From CAZMXP01 sp964570285 (GTDB lineage Bacteria; Planctomycetota; PLA2), in the NCBI GenBank assembly GCA_964570285.1, contig CAZMXP010000040.1, forward strand, positions 1-45,529: a stretch of DNA of 45,529 nt, given 5' to 3'. A model generated the notes under the pieces. The model was not told where the DNA came from. It searched no databases and was given only the letters and a program-made list of their open reading frames with translations. Below, one piece after another: positions 38,227-44,967 of the stretch. Position 1 is the stretch's first letter, and the number at the start of each line of letters is the position of its first letter. Position numbers and translations under genes: made by a program.

Positions 38227-39210
38227 ATGGCGCCGGACAGTCCCGCAGAAGCGCAGGAGGTGGCGCCCCCCCTCCCGACGTGGAAGAAGCTGCTCTTCTC
38301 CCTCGTCATGGTGGTCTTCCTGCTCGGCGCGATCGAGGTGGGGTTGCGCATCCGGTACCGCGCCTCGTTCGCCAAGCACGAGGACCGGCGATACCTGTTC
38401 ATCCCGTCGTCGAACCCGCGCCTGGTCTACGAGATGCGGGCGAGCCACGACGCCGTCTACCCCGGCACCGACGTGAAGGTCCAGACCAACGCCGCCGGCT
38501 TCCGCGACCGCGAGTTCGCGGCGAAGCCGGCGGGCCGCTTCCGCATCGTCGCCGTGGGCGACAGCGTGACGGTCGGCTGGGAGGTGGCCAGCGAACTGAC
38601 CTACCCCAAGCAGCTCGAGCAGCTACTCGCGCGGCAGGCGGGCGCCGAGGTCGAGGTCTTCAACATGGGGGTCGGGGGCTACAACTCCCTGCAGGAGCTG
38701 GAGCTGATCCGGACGAAGGCTCTCGCCTACGAGCCGGACCTGATCATTCTCGGCTATGTGCTCAACGACTCCGTGCTCTGGGGGCACGACGGGGGCGCGA
38801 CGCGCTATTTCCTGCACTCGGGCTCGATGCTCTGGGACTTCGTCAAGCTGCGCGTGGCCCGGATGCGCTACTGGTTCGGCGAGGATCTCGTGACCGAGGC
38901 GTTCCGCAAGCTGGCGGACCTCACGAAGGAGCACGGCGTCCCGGTGCTCGTGGTCGTCTTCCCCTACCTCGAAGAGGGCGACGGCGGCGGCTACCCCTAT
39001 CAGGCCGCCCATGATCACGTCGCCGCCCTGGCGAGGAAGCACGGCTTCGACCTGCTCGACCTTCTCGAGCCCTGTCGCCGTGCCGGCCTCGAAACGCTCC
39101 GGTCGCGGCCAGGCGACATCATCCACCCCGATGCCCAGGGGCACCGGATCGCCGCCGACGCCATCTTCGCCCACTTGCAGGCGCGCGCGCTCGTGCCGCT
39201 GCGGAAGTAG
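38227..39210 (+). CDS. membrane-anchored SGNH/GDSL-family hydrolase
   Basis: 327 residues. A cytoplasmic start and one membrane helix (about 22-42) place the catalytic part outside. Block I is VAVGDSVTVGW (nucleophile Ser), block II Gly is in NMGVGGYNSLQ, block III is GYVLND (Asn) and block V is DIIHPDAQGH (Asp and His). These enzymes de-acylate or transfer acyl groups on polysaccharides, lipids or glycolipids. It is divergent from the carbamoyltransferase-SxtJ-DUF5989 operon; SGNH hydrolases are frequent partners of that cassette, so the locus may decorate an extracellular glycan with carbamoyl and acyl groups. That link is inference. Confidence 0.88.
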   Translation: MAPDSPAEAQEVAPPLPTWKKLLFSLVMVVFLLGAIEVGLRIRYRASFAKHEDRRYLFIPSSNPRLVYEMRASHDAVYPGTDVKVQTNAAGFRDREFAAKPAGRFRIVAVGDSVTVGWEVASELTYPKQLEQLLARQAGAEVEVFNMGVGGYNSLQELELIRTKALAYEPDLIILGYVLNDSVLWGHDGGATRYFLHSGSMLWDFVKLRVARMRYWFGEDLVTEAFRKLADLTKEHGVPVLVVVFPYLEEGDGGGYPYQAAHDHVAALARKHGFDLLDLLEPCRRAGLETLRSRPGDIIHPDAQGHRIAADAIFAHLQARALVPLRK

Positions 39211-39252
39211 GGGAGGGGCGGGCGGCCTCCGATCGATCCGCGAGGCGCCGGG

Positions 39253-40338
39253 TCACGGCGGGGCGGCGCGCCCCCCCGCCCCCCCTTCCAGCTCCGCGAT
39301 CCGGCGTTCGAGCGCCCGCAACTCCTCGCGCAGTTGCGGCAGACGCAGCAGCAGCGCCTGCCTCTTCATATGCTCCTTCAGTGGCAGTAGCGGCATGCCG
39401 GCGTAGGCGCCCGCCTCCGGGACGTCGCCGGTGACCCCCGCCTTCTGCAGCAGCGTCACGTCGCTCGCGATCTCCAGGTGGTCGATGATGCCCGTCATGC
39501 CGCTCGTGACCACGCGGTCGCCGAGGCGCGTCGAGCCCGCGACGCAGAGCATCGCCGTCAGGATGCAGTCCTCCCCCACCTGCACGCCGTGGGCGATGTG
39601 GCAGAGGTTGTCGATCACCGTGCCGTTCCCGATCCTCGTCGTGCCGTGGGGAGGGCGGTCGATGCAACAGTTCGCGCCGACGACGACGCGGTCGCCGACG
39701 ACGACGGTGCCGAGCTGGGGGATGCGGTGGTTCCTGCGCGCGGCGTCCTGCGCGAAGCCGAAGCCCTCCGAGCCGATGACGGCGCCCGACTTGAGGATCA
39801 CGTCGCGGCCGACGAGGCATCCGTGCCCTACGACGGCCGCCGGGTGAACGACCGTCCCCTCGCCGACCTGCGCCCCCTCCTCGATCACCGCGTGGGCGAG
39901 CAGCACGCAGCGCTCGCCGATGCGCGCGCCAGCCTCGACGACGGCGCCGGCCCCGATGCGCGCGGTCGCGGCGACGAGCGCCTCCGGATGGAGGATCGCC
40001 CGCGGGTGGATCGGCGGCACGCCGGGGGGGCGAAGGTCGCGGTCGAAGTGGCGCTGCGTCACCTGCGCCCACGCGAGCTTCACGTCGCGGCAGATCAGCA
40101 GCGCGGCCCCCGCGCCCCCCCCCAAGCAGTCCGCGAGCTTGGCCGTCGTGACGATGGCGCTCGCCCCCCCCCGCAGGGCCGCTTCGAGATACTCCGCGCG
40201 GTCGGCGAAGACGAGATCGCCGGGGCCGCACGCGTCCGCCGCGGCGACCCGCTCCACGGCGGCATCGGGCCCGCGCAATTCCAACAGCAGGCCGCCCTCG
40301 CGAAACGTCCGGAGGAGATCCGACGCACGGTGCGGCAT
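39253..40338 (-). CDS. lpxD: UDP-3-O-acylglucosamine N-acyltransferase family protein (LpxD)
   Basis: 361 residues. The N-terminal domain (about 1-100) resembles the UDP-binding domain of LpxD, with FADRAEYLEAAL. The left-handed beta-helix of hexapeptide repeats (about 105-310) includes VVVGANCCIDR and the putative catalytic His in CHIAHGVQVGED (about 248). A C-terminal helix closes the trimer. LpxD adds the N-linked acyl chain to UDP-3-O-acylglucosamine in lipid A synthesis. It stands alone here, without lpxA, lpxB or fabZ beside it. The start at 40338 fits a TATGCT box 6 nt upstream; the frame extends to 40380 but homology does not. Some related acyltransferases act on other sugars. Confidence 0.85.
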   Translation of the reverse strand: MPHRASDLLRTFREGGLLLELRGPDAAVERVAAADACGPGDLVFADRAEYLEAALRGGASAIVTTAKLADCLGGGAGAALLICRDVKLAWAQVTQRHFDRDLRPPGVPPIHPRAILHPEALVAATARIGAGAVVEAGARIGERCVLLAHAVIEEGAQVGEGTVVHPAAVVGHGCLVGRDVILKSGAVIGSEGFGFAQDAARRNHRIPQLGTVVVGDRVVVGANCCIDRPPHGTTRIGNGTVIDNLCHIAHGVQVGEDCILTAMLCVAGSTRLGDRVVTSGMTGIIDHLEIASDVTLLQKAGVTGDVPEAGAYAGMPLLPLKEHMKRQALLLRLPQLREELRALERRIAELEGGAGGRAAPP

Positions 40339-40344
40339 GGCGCC

Positions 40345-40350
40345 AGCATA
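40345..40350 (-). promoter_or_regulatory. -10 box TATGCT of lpxD (leaderless geometry)
   Basis: On the - strand TATGCT ends 6 nt before the ATG at 40338. Confidence 0.4.
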
Positions 40351-40388
40351 CGTGGCGCGCCGCTGAAAAAGTAACCGCACCGCGTCTT

Positions 40389-40859
40389 ATGGATATGGCA
40401 CGCGAAGAATTCGACCCCAAGGGCGGCTGGAGGTGGGACGAAACCGACCTCGGCCCGCTCGAAACGACTCTCGAGGAGCACATCGCCCGCGCCCCCGACT
40501 GGCTGCGGCGGCAGGCGGCCGGTCGGCCCCCGCCCACGACCGCCTTCCACCGGCTGCTGCGCGAGAGGCTCGGCGTCGAGATCGCCTTCCACGTGCCGGT
40601 CTTCCTGCCGGATCTCCGCGCGGGATACGTGCTCGAGTTCCTGCTGCCGCAGTACGGGGTCTCGATCGAGATCGGCGAGGACCAGCCCGACGACCTCGAC
40701 ATGCTCGAGTGGATGGTCAACCGCGACAACGACCTGATGGCCTACGAGGGCATCCTCACGCTGCGCTTCCCGCCCGAACGCGTGCGCGACCATCCGGACC
40801 TCGTGCTGCACGAGATCCGGGAGTGCCTCGGCCTCGGCGCCGCCGTGCCGGGCGGGTAA
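40389..40859 (+). CDS. DUF559/Vsr-like nuclease-fold protein, probably degenerate
   Basis: 156 residues. The second half follows the DUF559 pattern: a strand (YVLEFLLPQYGVSIEIGED) corresponds to the usual DFxLPxxxLxIExDG, then an Arg/Asp-bearing helix (MVNRDNDLMAYEGI) and LRFPPERVRDHPDLVLHEI, close to the typical LRFxNxEVxxNxExVxxxI. The catalytic Asp of DF is Glu in LEF, and the IExDG Asp is Gly in IEIGED, so nuclease activity may be lost or changed. It is divergent from lpxD. There is no clear Shine-Dalgarno, and the second ATG at 40395 is an alternative start. The family assignment is from pattern memory only. Confidence 0.65.
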   Translation: MDMAREEFDPKGGWRWDETDLGPLETTLEEHIARAPDWLRRQAAGRPPPTTAFHRLLRERLGVEIAFHVPVFLPDLRAGYVLEFLLPQYGVSIEIGEDQPDDLDMLEWMVNRDNDLMAYEGILTLRFPPERVRDHPDLVLHEIRECLGLGAAVPGG

Positions 40860-40861
40860 CG

Positions 40862-40879
40862 CCCGTCCCACGGGGCGGG
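40862..40879. terminator. hairpin between convergent genes
   Basis: CCCGTCC (40862-40868) pairs with GGGCGGG (40873-40879) with one G-T pair and a 4-nt loop. It lies just after the stop at 40859 and before the - strand lipoprotein end. There is no T-run. Confidence 0.45.
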
Positions 40880-40928
40880 AAGGCCGCTCGCGCCGCGGCG
40901 ACGGCACTTCGCAAGCCGCCGCGCGCGC

Positions 40929-41387
40929 CTACTGGCGCGTGCCGCGATAGCTGCCGAGCGGGCCGTTGTCGCCGTTGGTGTCGGCGAACTGGACGATGAA
41001 GGTGTTGCGGTCGGCGCTGAAGACGAAGGTGCAATCGGCGTGGAAGTCCGTGTCGCCGTTGACGGGGACGAGACGGATCGTCAGCGTGTCGCCGGCGAGC
41101 GTCGCCTCGCCCTTCAGCGAGCGGTCGAGCGCGTTGAAGTAGGTGGTCGAGAGCACGCGCACGGTGTCCACGTCCTGCTCAAACGTGATCAGCCCCCGGA
41201 GCGGGAACGCGCCGGAGCTTCCGACGTAGAGATAGGTCCCCTGCACGAACGGGTTGGGAATCACCTGCGCCTTCCCGGCGGAGGAGGGGCAACCGGCGAG
41301 CAACAGCGGCAGGGCCAAGGCGACGCACAGGATCCGCGCGCGCGCACGCGGCAGGGAACGGAGGCGGTTCACGGTGCGGGGTCGCAT
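40929..41387 (-). CDS. lipoprotein of unknown function
   Basis: 152 residues. The hydrophobic signal ends in a lipobox LLLAGC (about residues 28-33), so it is lipid-anchored after cleavage. The mature part is a short beta-rich domain (GTYLYVGSSGAFPLRGLITF, then LAGDTLTIRLVPVNG) that could be a small lipocalin-like or immunoglobulin-like fold; I recognise no family. A TAGATT box ends 8 nt before the ATG and no Shine-Dalgarno is present. Confidence 0.75.
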   Translation of the reverse strand: MRPRTVNRLRSLPRARARILCVALALPLLLAGCPSSAGKAQVIPNPFVQGTYLYVGSSGAFPLRGLITFEQDVDTVRVLSTTYFNALDRSLKGEATLAGDTLTIRLVPVNGDTDFHADCTFVFSADRNTFIVQFADTNGDNGPLGSYRGTRQ

Positions 41388-41395
41388 GCCGTAGC

Positions 41396-41401
41396 AATCT
41401 A
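41396..41401 (-). promoter_or_regulatory. -10 box TAGATT of the lipoprotein gene (leaderless geometry)
   Basis: On the - strand TAGATT ends 8 nt before the ATG at 41387. Confidence 0.45.
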
Positions 41402-41519
41402 ACCCCCTTCACCCCCGGTTGCATCCCAGCCTGCGACGAACCGTCCGCCGGCGGTCCCGCCCGCGCGGGAGCAACCCCGAATAGGGCAGCCTCCCGATGG
41501 AGGCCCTCAACCGCCCGCG

Positions 41520-41525
41520 TAGGAT
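41520..41525 (+). promoter_or_regulatory. -10 box TAGGAT of the 42-aa ORF/HAD operon (leadered)
   Basis: TAGGAT lies 20 nt before the ATG at 41546 with GGTGGAGG between, the same layout as the kinase promoter at 19466. Confidence 0.4.
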
Positions 41526-41545
41526 CGCGCCCGGTGGAGGACAGC

Positions 41546-41674
41546 ATGACGGTGCGACCTACGGCCCCCCTCCGGCTCGCGCGGTGCAAGGCCGTGCCCG
41601 CCCGCGCGGGGCGCACGCCCGGGAGCGGGCAGCCGCGCGACGATCGGCTCACGGGGGGGGTGGTTCGCCGATGA
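41546..41674 (+). CDS. 42-residue small protein translationally coupled to the HAD-like gene
   Basis: The frame ATG (41546) to TGA (41672-41674) encodes a basic peptide beginning MTVRPTAPLRLARCKAVPAR. A strong GGTGGAGG ribosome site (41533-41540) and a TAGGAT -10 box precede it. Its stop overlaps the ATG of the HAD gene (ATGA, 41671-41674), the same junction used by other operons here. These signals support real translation, as a small protein or as a leader peptide that loads ribosomes on the next gene. It has one Cys, many Arg/Pro residues and no recognised domain. Confidence 0.55.
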   Translation: MTVRPTAPLRLARCKAVPARAGRTPGSGQPRDDRLTGGVVRR

Positions 41675-42054
41675 GGATCCTGCTCGACTTCGACGGGACG
41701 CTCTGTCCCGACCCCTGCGGCACCCCCCCCGCGACCCCCCCTCCTCCGCGCGCGGCGCGCGTGCTGCGCGACCTGAGCGCCGCGGGCCACACGATCCTCA
41801 TCCTCTCCTGCCGCGCCCATGGAGGCTCCGTCGAAGGGTGGCGCGCCCGCGGGGCGGCGCGCGAGATCGCGGCCTACCTGCGCCGCCACGATCTCCCGTT
41901 CGACGAGATCCTGACGTGCAAGCCGCACGCCGACGCGATCATCGACGAGCGCGCGCTCGCGTTCGACGGCGACTGGCGCGCGCTCGGGCGGCTGCTGCGG
42001 CGCGGCCTGCGCCTCTTCGCCGCCCGCCCCCCGGACGGGGGCGGCGTGCCGTAG
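41671..42054 (+). CDS. small HAD-superfamily-like hydrolase
   Basis: 127 residues. The HAD nucleophile motif is RILLDFDGTLCPD (DxDGT, Asp6 and Asp8). Motif II is ILILSC, and KPHADAIIDERAL (about 88-100) supplies the later Lys and acidic metal-binding part. It is a minimal cap-less HAD of the kind seen in polynucleotide-kinase-phosphatase or capsule-associated small HAD proteins; the substrate is unknown. The ATG at 41671 is fixed by the ATGA overlap with the 42-aa ORF. The in-frame ATG at 41497 would add 58 residues of low-complexity sequence and is unlikely. Confidence 0.78.
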   Translation: MRILLDFDGTLCPDPCGTPPATPPPPRAARVLRDLSAAGHTILILSCRAHGGSVEGWRARGAAREIAAYLRRHDLPFDEILTCKPHADAIIDERALAFDGDWRALGRLLRRGLRLFAARPPDGGGVP

Positions 42055-42163
42055 CCCCTCCGCGCACCCGCCGCGCGGTTGCGACGCACCCCGGTTCTGC
42101 TACCCTCCGGCCAGCACCCGGCGGCGGCGCGGAGCCGACCCCCGGCCTGCCGAGGAGAGCCAG

Positions 42164-42700
42164 ATGCCGATCCGATTTCCGCAGGAGGCGGGGCTGCGCG
42201 ACGCCCGCCGCCTCCTGATACGCCCCTTCACCTCGAACGACACCGGAGCGCTCTGGAGCTTCTTCCAGCGGCTGCCGTTCGAGGTGAAGCGCTACGCCTG
42301 GGATCGCATCGACAACCGCGCGGTGGTCGAGAGCTGGGGGCTCGACCTCGACTACGGCAAGGCGGTGCCGCTCCTCGCGCTCGACGGCACGCGCGTCGTC
42401 GCCGACGCCACCCTCCACTACCGCGACGGCGGGCCCCTCCGCCTCGTCGGGCGCATCAAGTGGCTGATCGATCCCGAGTTCCGGGGCGCCGGCCTCGGGA
42501 CCATCCTCGTGAACCTCTTCATCCAGATGGCGCGGGAGAACGGCCTGCGCCACCTGACCTGCATGCTGATCCATGATCTCGAGGCCGACGCCGTGCACAC
42601 GCTGCGCGGGCTGGGCTTCACCGAGTACAAGATCCCGCACTATGGGACCGATCCCGACGGCGATCCCACGGACATGGTGCTGATGATCCTGCGCCTCTGA
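42164..42700 (+). CDS. GNAT-family N-acetyltransferase
   Basis: 178 residues with an upstream GAGGAGAG ribosome site. The GNAT fold is evident from LLIRPFTSNDTGAL (strand 1 and helix 1), VGRIKWLIDPEFRGAGLGTI (strand 4 and the acetyl-CoA pyrophosphate loop RGAGLG), and the HTLRGLGFTEYK helix-strand end. It transfers an acetyl group from acetyl-CoA to an amine. The acceptor is not known. A TACCCT box lies 57 nt upstream. Confidence 0.88.
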   Translation: MPIRFPQEAGLRDARRLLIRPFTSNDTGALWSFFQRLPFEVKRYAWDRIDNRAVVESWGLDLDYGKAVPLLALDGTRVVADATLHYRDGGPLRLVGRIKWLIDPEFRGAGLGTILVNLFIQMARENGLRHLTCMLIHDLEADAVHTLRGLGFTEYKIPHYGTDPDGDPTDMVLMILRL

Positions 42701-42710
42701 GCCGGGCGCC

Positions 42711-43304
42711 TCAGGGCGGACCGGCGGACCCGGGCGCGGGGCGAAGGAGGGCCTCGAGGCGGGCGATCAGCCCCACCGCCCCCGGCCCGACGCTCGCCAG
42801 GGCACGCGCGGCCCGGAGGATCTGCGCGCTCCGGGGGCCGTCGAGGCGGGGGGCAAGATCCCTGAGTTCGTCAAAGACCCTCTCGGGATCCGCCTCCGTC
42901 TGTCGCACGACCGCGCGCACATCCTGCCGCGTCAACTCGTACCCGGTCTCGGCCTTGTAGGCGTCGCGGACCCGGTCGAGAAGCCCCTCCTCGCCTGCGG
43001 CGCCCGGCGGCAGCAACGCCACCATCGCGCGGACGAGGTTTCTGTGGAACTCGTAGTCGTAGCCGACGGGTCGGTCGGCCGGCGGCGGCCCGCTCCCGAG
43101 CACGAGGGGATCGTAGGTGCCGTGGCACGTCGTGCACTCGACATGCTCGACACGCTCGCCCAGCGGCACGAGCGGGATGTAGTAGAGGTGGAAGAAGGTC
43201 CGGACGCGCCGCCGCACGTAGGGCGCATTGGGGCCGCAGCGCGGGCAGGTGAACCGGCCCTCCCCGACCTTGGAGGAGACGCCGCGCGTCCCGAAGAAGA
43301 TCAT
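42711..43304 (-). CDS. zinc-ribbon protein with TerB-like helical region
   Basis: 197 residues. An N-terminal MIFFGTRG start is followed by a zinc ribbon (CPRCG near 21-25 and CTTCH near 60-64) enclosing a Tyr-rich FFHLYYIPLVPLGE segment typical of the zinc-ribbon_15 group. The rest (about 80-197) is helical and resembles a short TerB-like domain (NLVRAMVALLPPGA and later helices). TerB-like proteins are linked to stress or membrane-associated metal sensing. The convergent GNAT gene ends 10 nt away. The start fits a TACACC box 10 nt upstream; the frame extends to 43682 without homology. Confidence 0.78.
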   Translation of the reverse strand: MIFFGTRGVSSKVGEGRFTCPRCGPNAPYVRRRVRTFFHLYYIPLVPLGERVEHVECTTCHGTYDPLVLGSGPPPADRPVGYDYEFHRNLVRAMVALLPPGAAGEEGLLDRVRDAYKAETGYELTRQDVRAVVRQTEADPERVFDELRDLAPRLDGPRSAQILRAARALASVGPGAVGLIARLEALLRPAPGSAGPP

Positions 43305-43314
43305 CGCCAGCGAT

Positions 43315-43320
43315 GGTGTA
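43315..43320 (-). promoter_or_regulatory. -10 box TACACC of the zinc-ribbon gene (leaderless geometry)
   Basis: On the - strand TACACC ends 10 nt before the ATG at 43304. It is weaker than the others because the last base is not T. Confidence 0.3.
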
Positions 43321-43431
43321 CCCGCAATCCGTGCCCGGCGCCAAACATCCGTCTCCGAACGCGTCGTTGCGGGCCCTTCCGGGCTACGGCGGGTACCCCC
43401 GGGGCGCCGATAACCCCTGCTAGCACCGGCC

Positions 43432-43872
43432 ATGACAGCAAGGATCATCATCATCGCCGCGGCGGCGCTCGTCGTCGTCGTCGGAATCGTGCGCGCTCCA
43501 GGTCGCGACCTCCGCCTCGTCGGGACGTGGGCGCTCGCGCCGGACCTGCTCCTCCACCCCTCCGGCGCCCGCCCCGCGAGTCCCGCGGAGAGTGACGCCC
43601 TCAGGTCGGTGCTCACGCAGGCCCGCCTCGAGGTCACCTTCACGCCCGACCGGATGCGCTTTGTCTCCCGCATCAAGGGCAAGGAGGCCGACCGGGAGGA
43701 GGCCTATCGGATCGTCCGGGTCGAGGGGAACAAGGTCTTCGTCGAGTTCGAACGCTCCGGTCGCTGGGAGCCCGAAACCCTTGAACTCTATGGCTCGACG
43801 CTCTGGATCCGGACGGGTGGGATGAGAGTGGCGCTCAAGCGCGCGGAGCGGGCTCTAGGCTCGAGGCCGTAG
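43432..43872 (+). CDS. membrane-anchored protein of unknown function
   Basis: 146 residues. A hydrophobic N-terminal segment (4-20) is a signal anchor, followed by a small beta-rich domain (RLVGTWALAPDLLLH, VTFTPDRMRFVSRIKGKE, VEGNKVFVEFERSG, TLWIRTGGM). The strand pattern is like a short lipocalin/META-type barrel, but I cannot name a family. Only weak start signals are present, with TAGCAC ending 5 nt before the ATG. Confidence 0.7.
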   Translation: MTARIIIIAAAALVVVVGIVRAPGRDLRLVGTWALAPDLLLHPSGARPASPAESDALRSVLTQARLEVTFTPDRMRFVSRIKGKEADREEAYRIVRVEGNKVFVEFERSGRWEPETLELYGSTLWIRTGGMRVALKRAERALGSRP

Positions 43873-44016
43873 GCCGCGGCGATCCGGGGGGGGCCAGGGG
43901 GGGGCCTGTCTCCCGGGGGTTCCCGCTGCTACGGCAGCGTTGGACGACTTGTTACGCGGCGGCCACAACTGTCTCCCATTCGACACGGATGGGCAGGGGA
44001 TTCGGCCCTCCCGCAC

Positions 44017-44031
44017 TGGTACGCCCCTTGC
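44017..44031 (+). promoter_or_regulatory. sigma-54-type -24/-12 match upstream of the phosphatase-cytochrome gene
   Basis: TGGTACG-CCCC-TTGC matches the sigma-54 consensus TGGYACR-N4-TTGC at every defined base. The -12 GC lies only 12-13 nt before the ATG at 44044, so transcription would start at the start codon and the AGGGAG (44034-44039) would not be transcribed. The two signals are hard to reconcile, so this is tentative. Confidence 0.35.
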
Positions 44032-44043
44032 CTAGGGAGTGGC

Positions 44044-44967
44044 ATGAAGTCGCTGCTCCTCGTCGCCCTCGTCCTCGGTGCTTCGGCGTGCGGAAGCACG
44101 CCCCGGGAGGCGAAGACGCCGGCGCCGGTCGGGATCACCTACTCCCCGGAGGGCGAACCGGTGGGGCTCCACCGCTACCATCGCTGGTCCGAAAGGGTCG
44201 GCCAGGGCGCGCAGCCGGAGGGTGCGGAGGCCTTCGCGAACCTCGCCGCCTTGGGCTTCAAGACGATCGTCTCCGTGGATGGCGCGATCCCCGCCGTCGA
44301 GTTGGCGAAGTCGCACGGGCTGCGCTATGTGCACATCCCGATCAGCTACGACGGCGTGCCGATGGAGCAGGCGCTCAAGATCATCAAGGCGGTCCAGACC
44401 TCCCCCGGCCCGGTCTACTTCCACTGCCATCACGGCAAGCACCGCGGCCCCGCGGCGATGATGGTCGCAAGGATCACCCTCGAGGGAGTGAGTGGCGAGG
44501 AGGCCGTCGAAGGGTTGCGCATCAGCGGCACCAGCCCCGAGTACGAAGGGCTCTACCGCGACGTCAGGGAGTTCAAGGCCCCCGACGCGGCGACCCTGGC
44601 GAAGCTCTCCGGCGAGCTTCCGAGCGCGGTTGTCCCGGAGGGCGTCCGCGCGGCGATGGTCCACCTCGACGAGCGGTGGGAACTGCTCAAGGCCTGCCGC
44701 GACGCCGACTGGAAGACCCCCGCGAAGCAGCCCGACGTCTCCCCCGCCCACGAGGCGCGCATGGTCTGGGAGAGCTACCGCGAGATGGCCCGCACCGCCG
44801 AGGCCGAGAGCCACGGCGCGAGCTTCCTCGAGCACTGCGCCGACGCGGAGAAGCACGCGACCTCCCTCGAGACCGCCCTGCGTGCGGGCGACCGGGAGGC
44901 GGCCGAGAAGGCCTTCAAGGCGAGCATCAAGAGCTGCAACGCCTGCCACGCCGACTTCAGGAATTGA
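44044..44967 (+). CDS. lipoprotein fusing a dual-specificity-phosphatase fold to a cytochrome c'-like domain
   Basis: 307 residues. The signal ends in a lipobox GASAC (near 15-17), so it is lipid-anchored. Residues about 45-165 have a dual-specificity/tyrosine phosphatase fold (LAALGFKTIVSVDG, GLRYVHIPISYDG) with the P-loop HCHHGKHRG. Cys128 and Arg134 form HCx5R, though the general acid is not obvious. Residues about 215-307 are a four-helix-like cytochrome c'/c556 domain ending in a heme site CNACH (298-302), with EHCADAEKHATSLE upstream. Heme attachment implies a periplasmic location. A redox or heme-linked phosphatase, or a heme carrier using a phosphatase-like domain, are possible readings. 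The fusion is unusual in my experience. Confidence 0.83.
   Translation: MKSLLLVALVLGASACGSTPREAKTPAPVGITYSPEGEPVGLHRYHRWSERVGQGAQPEGAEAFANLAALGFKTIVSVDGAIPAVELAKSHGLRYVHIPISYDGVPMEQALKIIKAVQTSPGPVYFHCHHGKHRGPAAMMVARITLEGVSGEEAVEGLRISGTSPEYEGLYRDVREFKAPDAATLAKLSGELPSAVVPEGVRAAMVHLDERWELLKACRDADWKTPAKQPDVSPAHEARMVWESYREMARTAEAESHGASFLEHCADAEKHATSLETALRAGDREAAEKAFKASIKSCNACHADFRN

Noticed and set aside
38006..38476. 156-residue + strand frame overlapping the SGNH gene start
   Set aside because: It is out of frame with the SGNH gene, compositionally biased and covers the divergent promoter region.
40389..40859. Vsr mismatch endonuclease
   Set aside because: The fold pattern fits DUF559, but the catalytic acidic residues differ, so I did not call it an active endonuclease.
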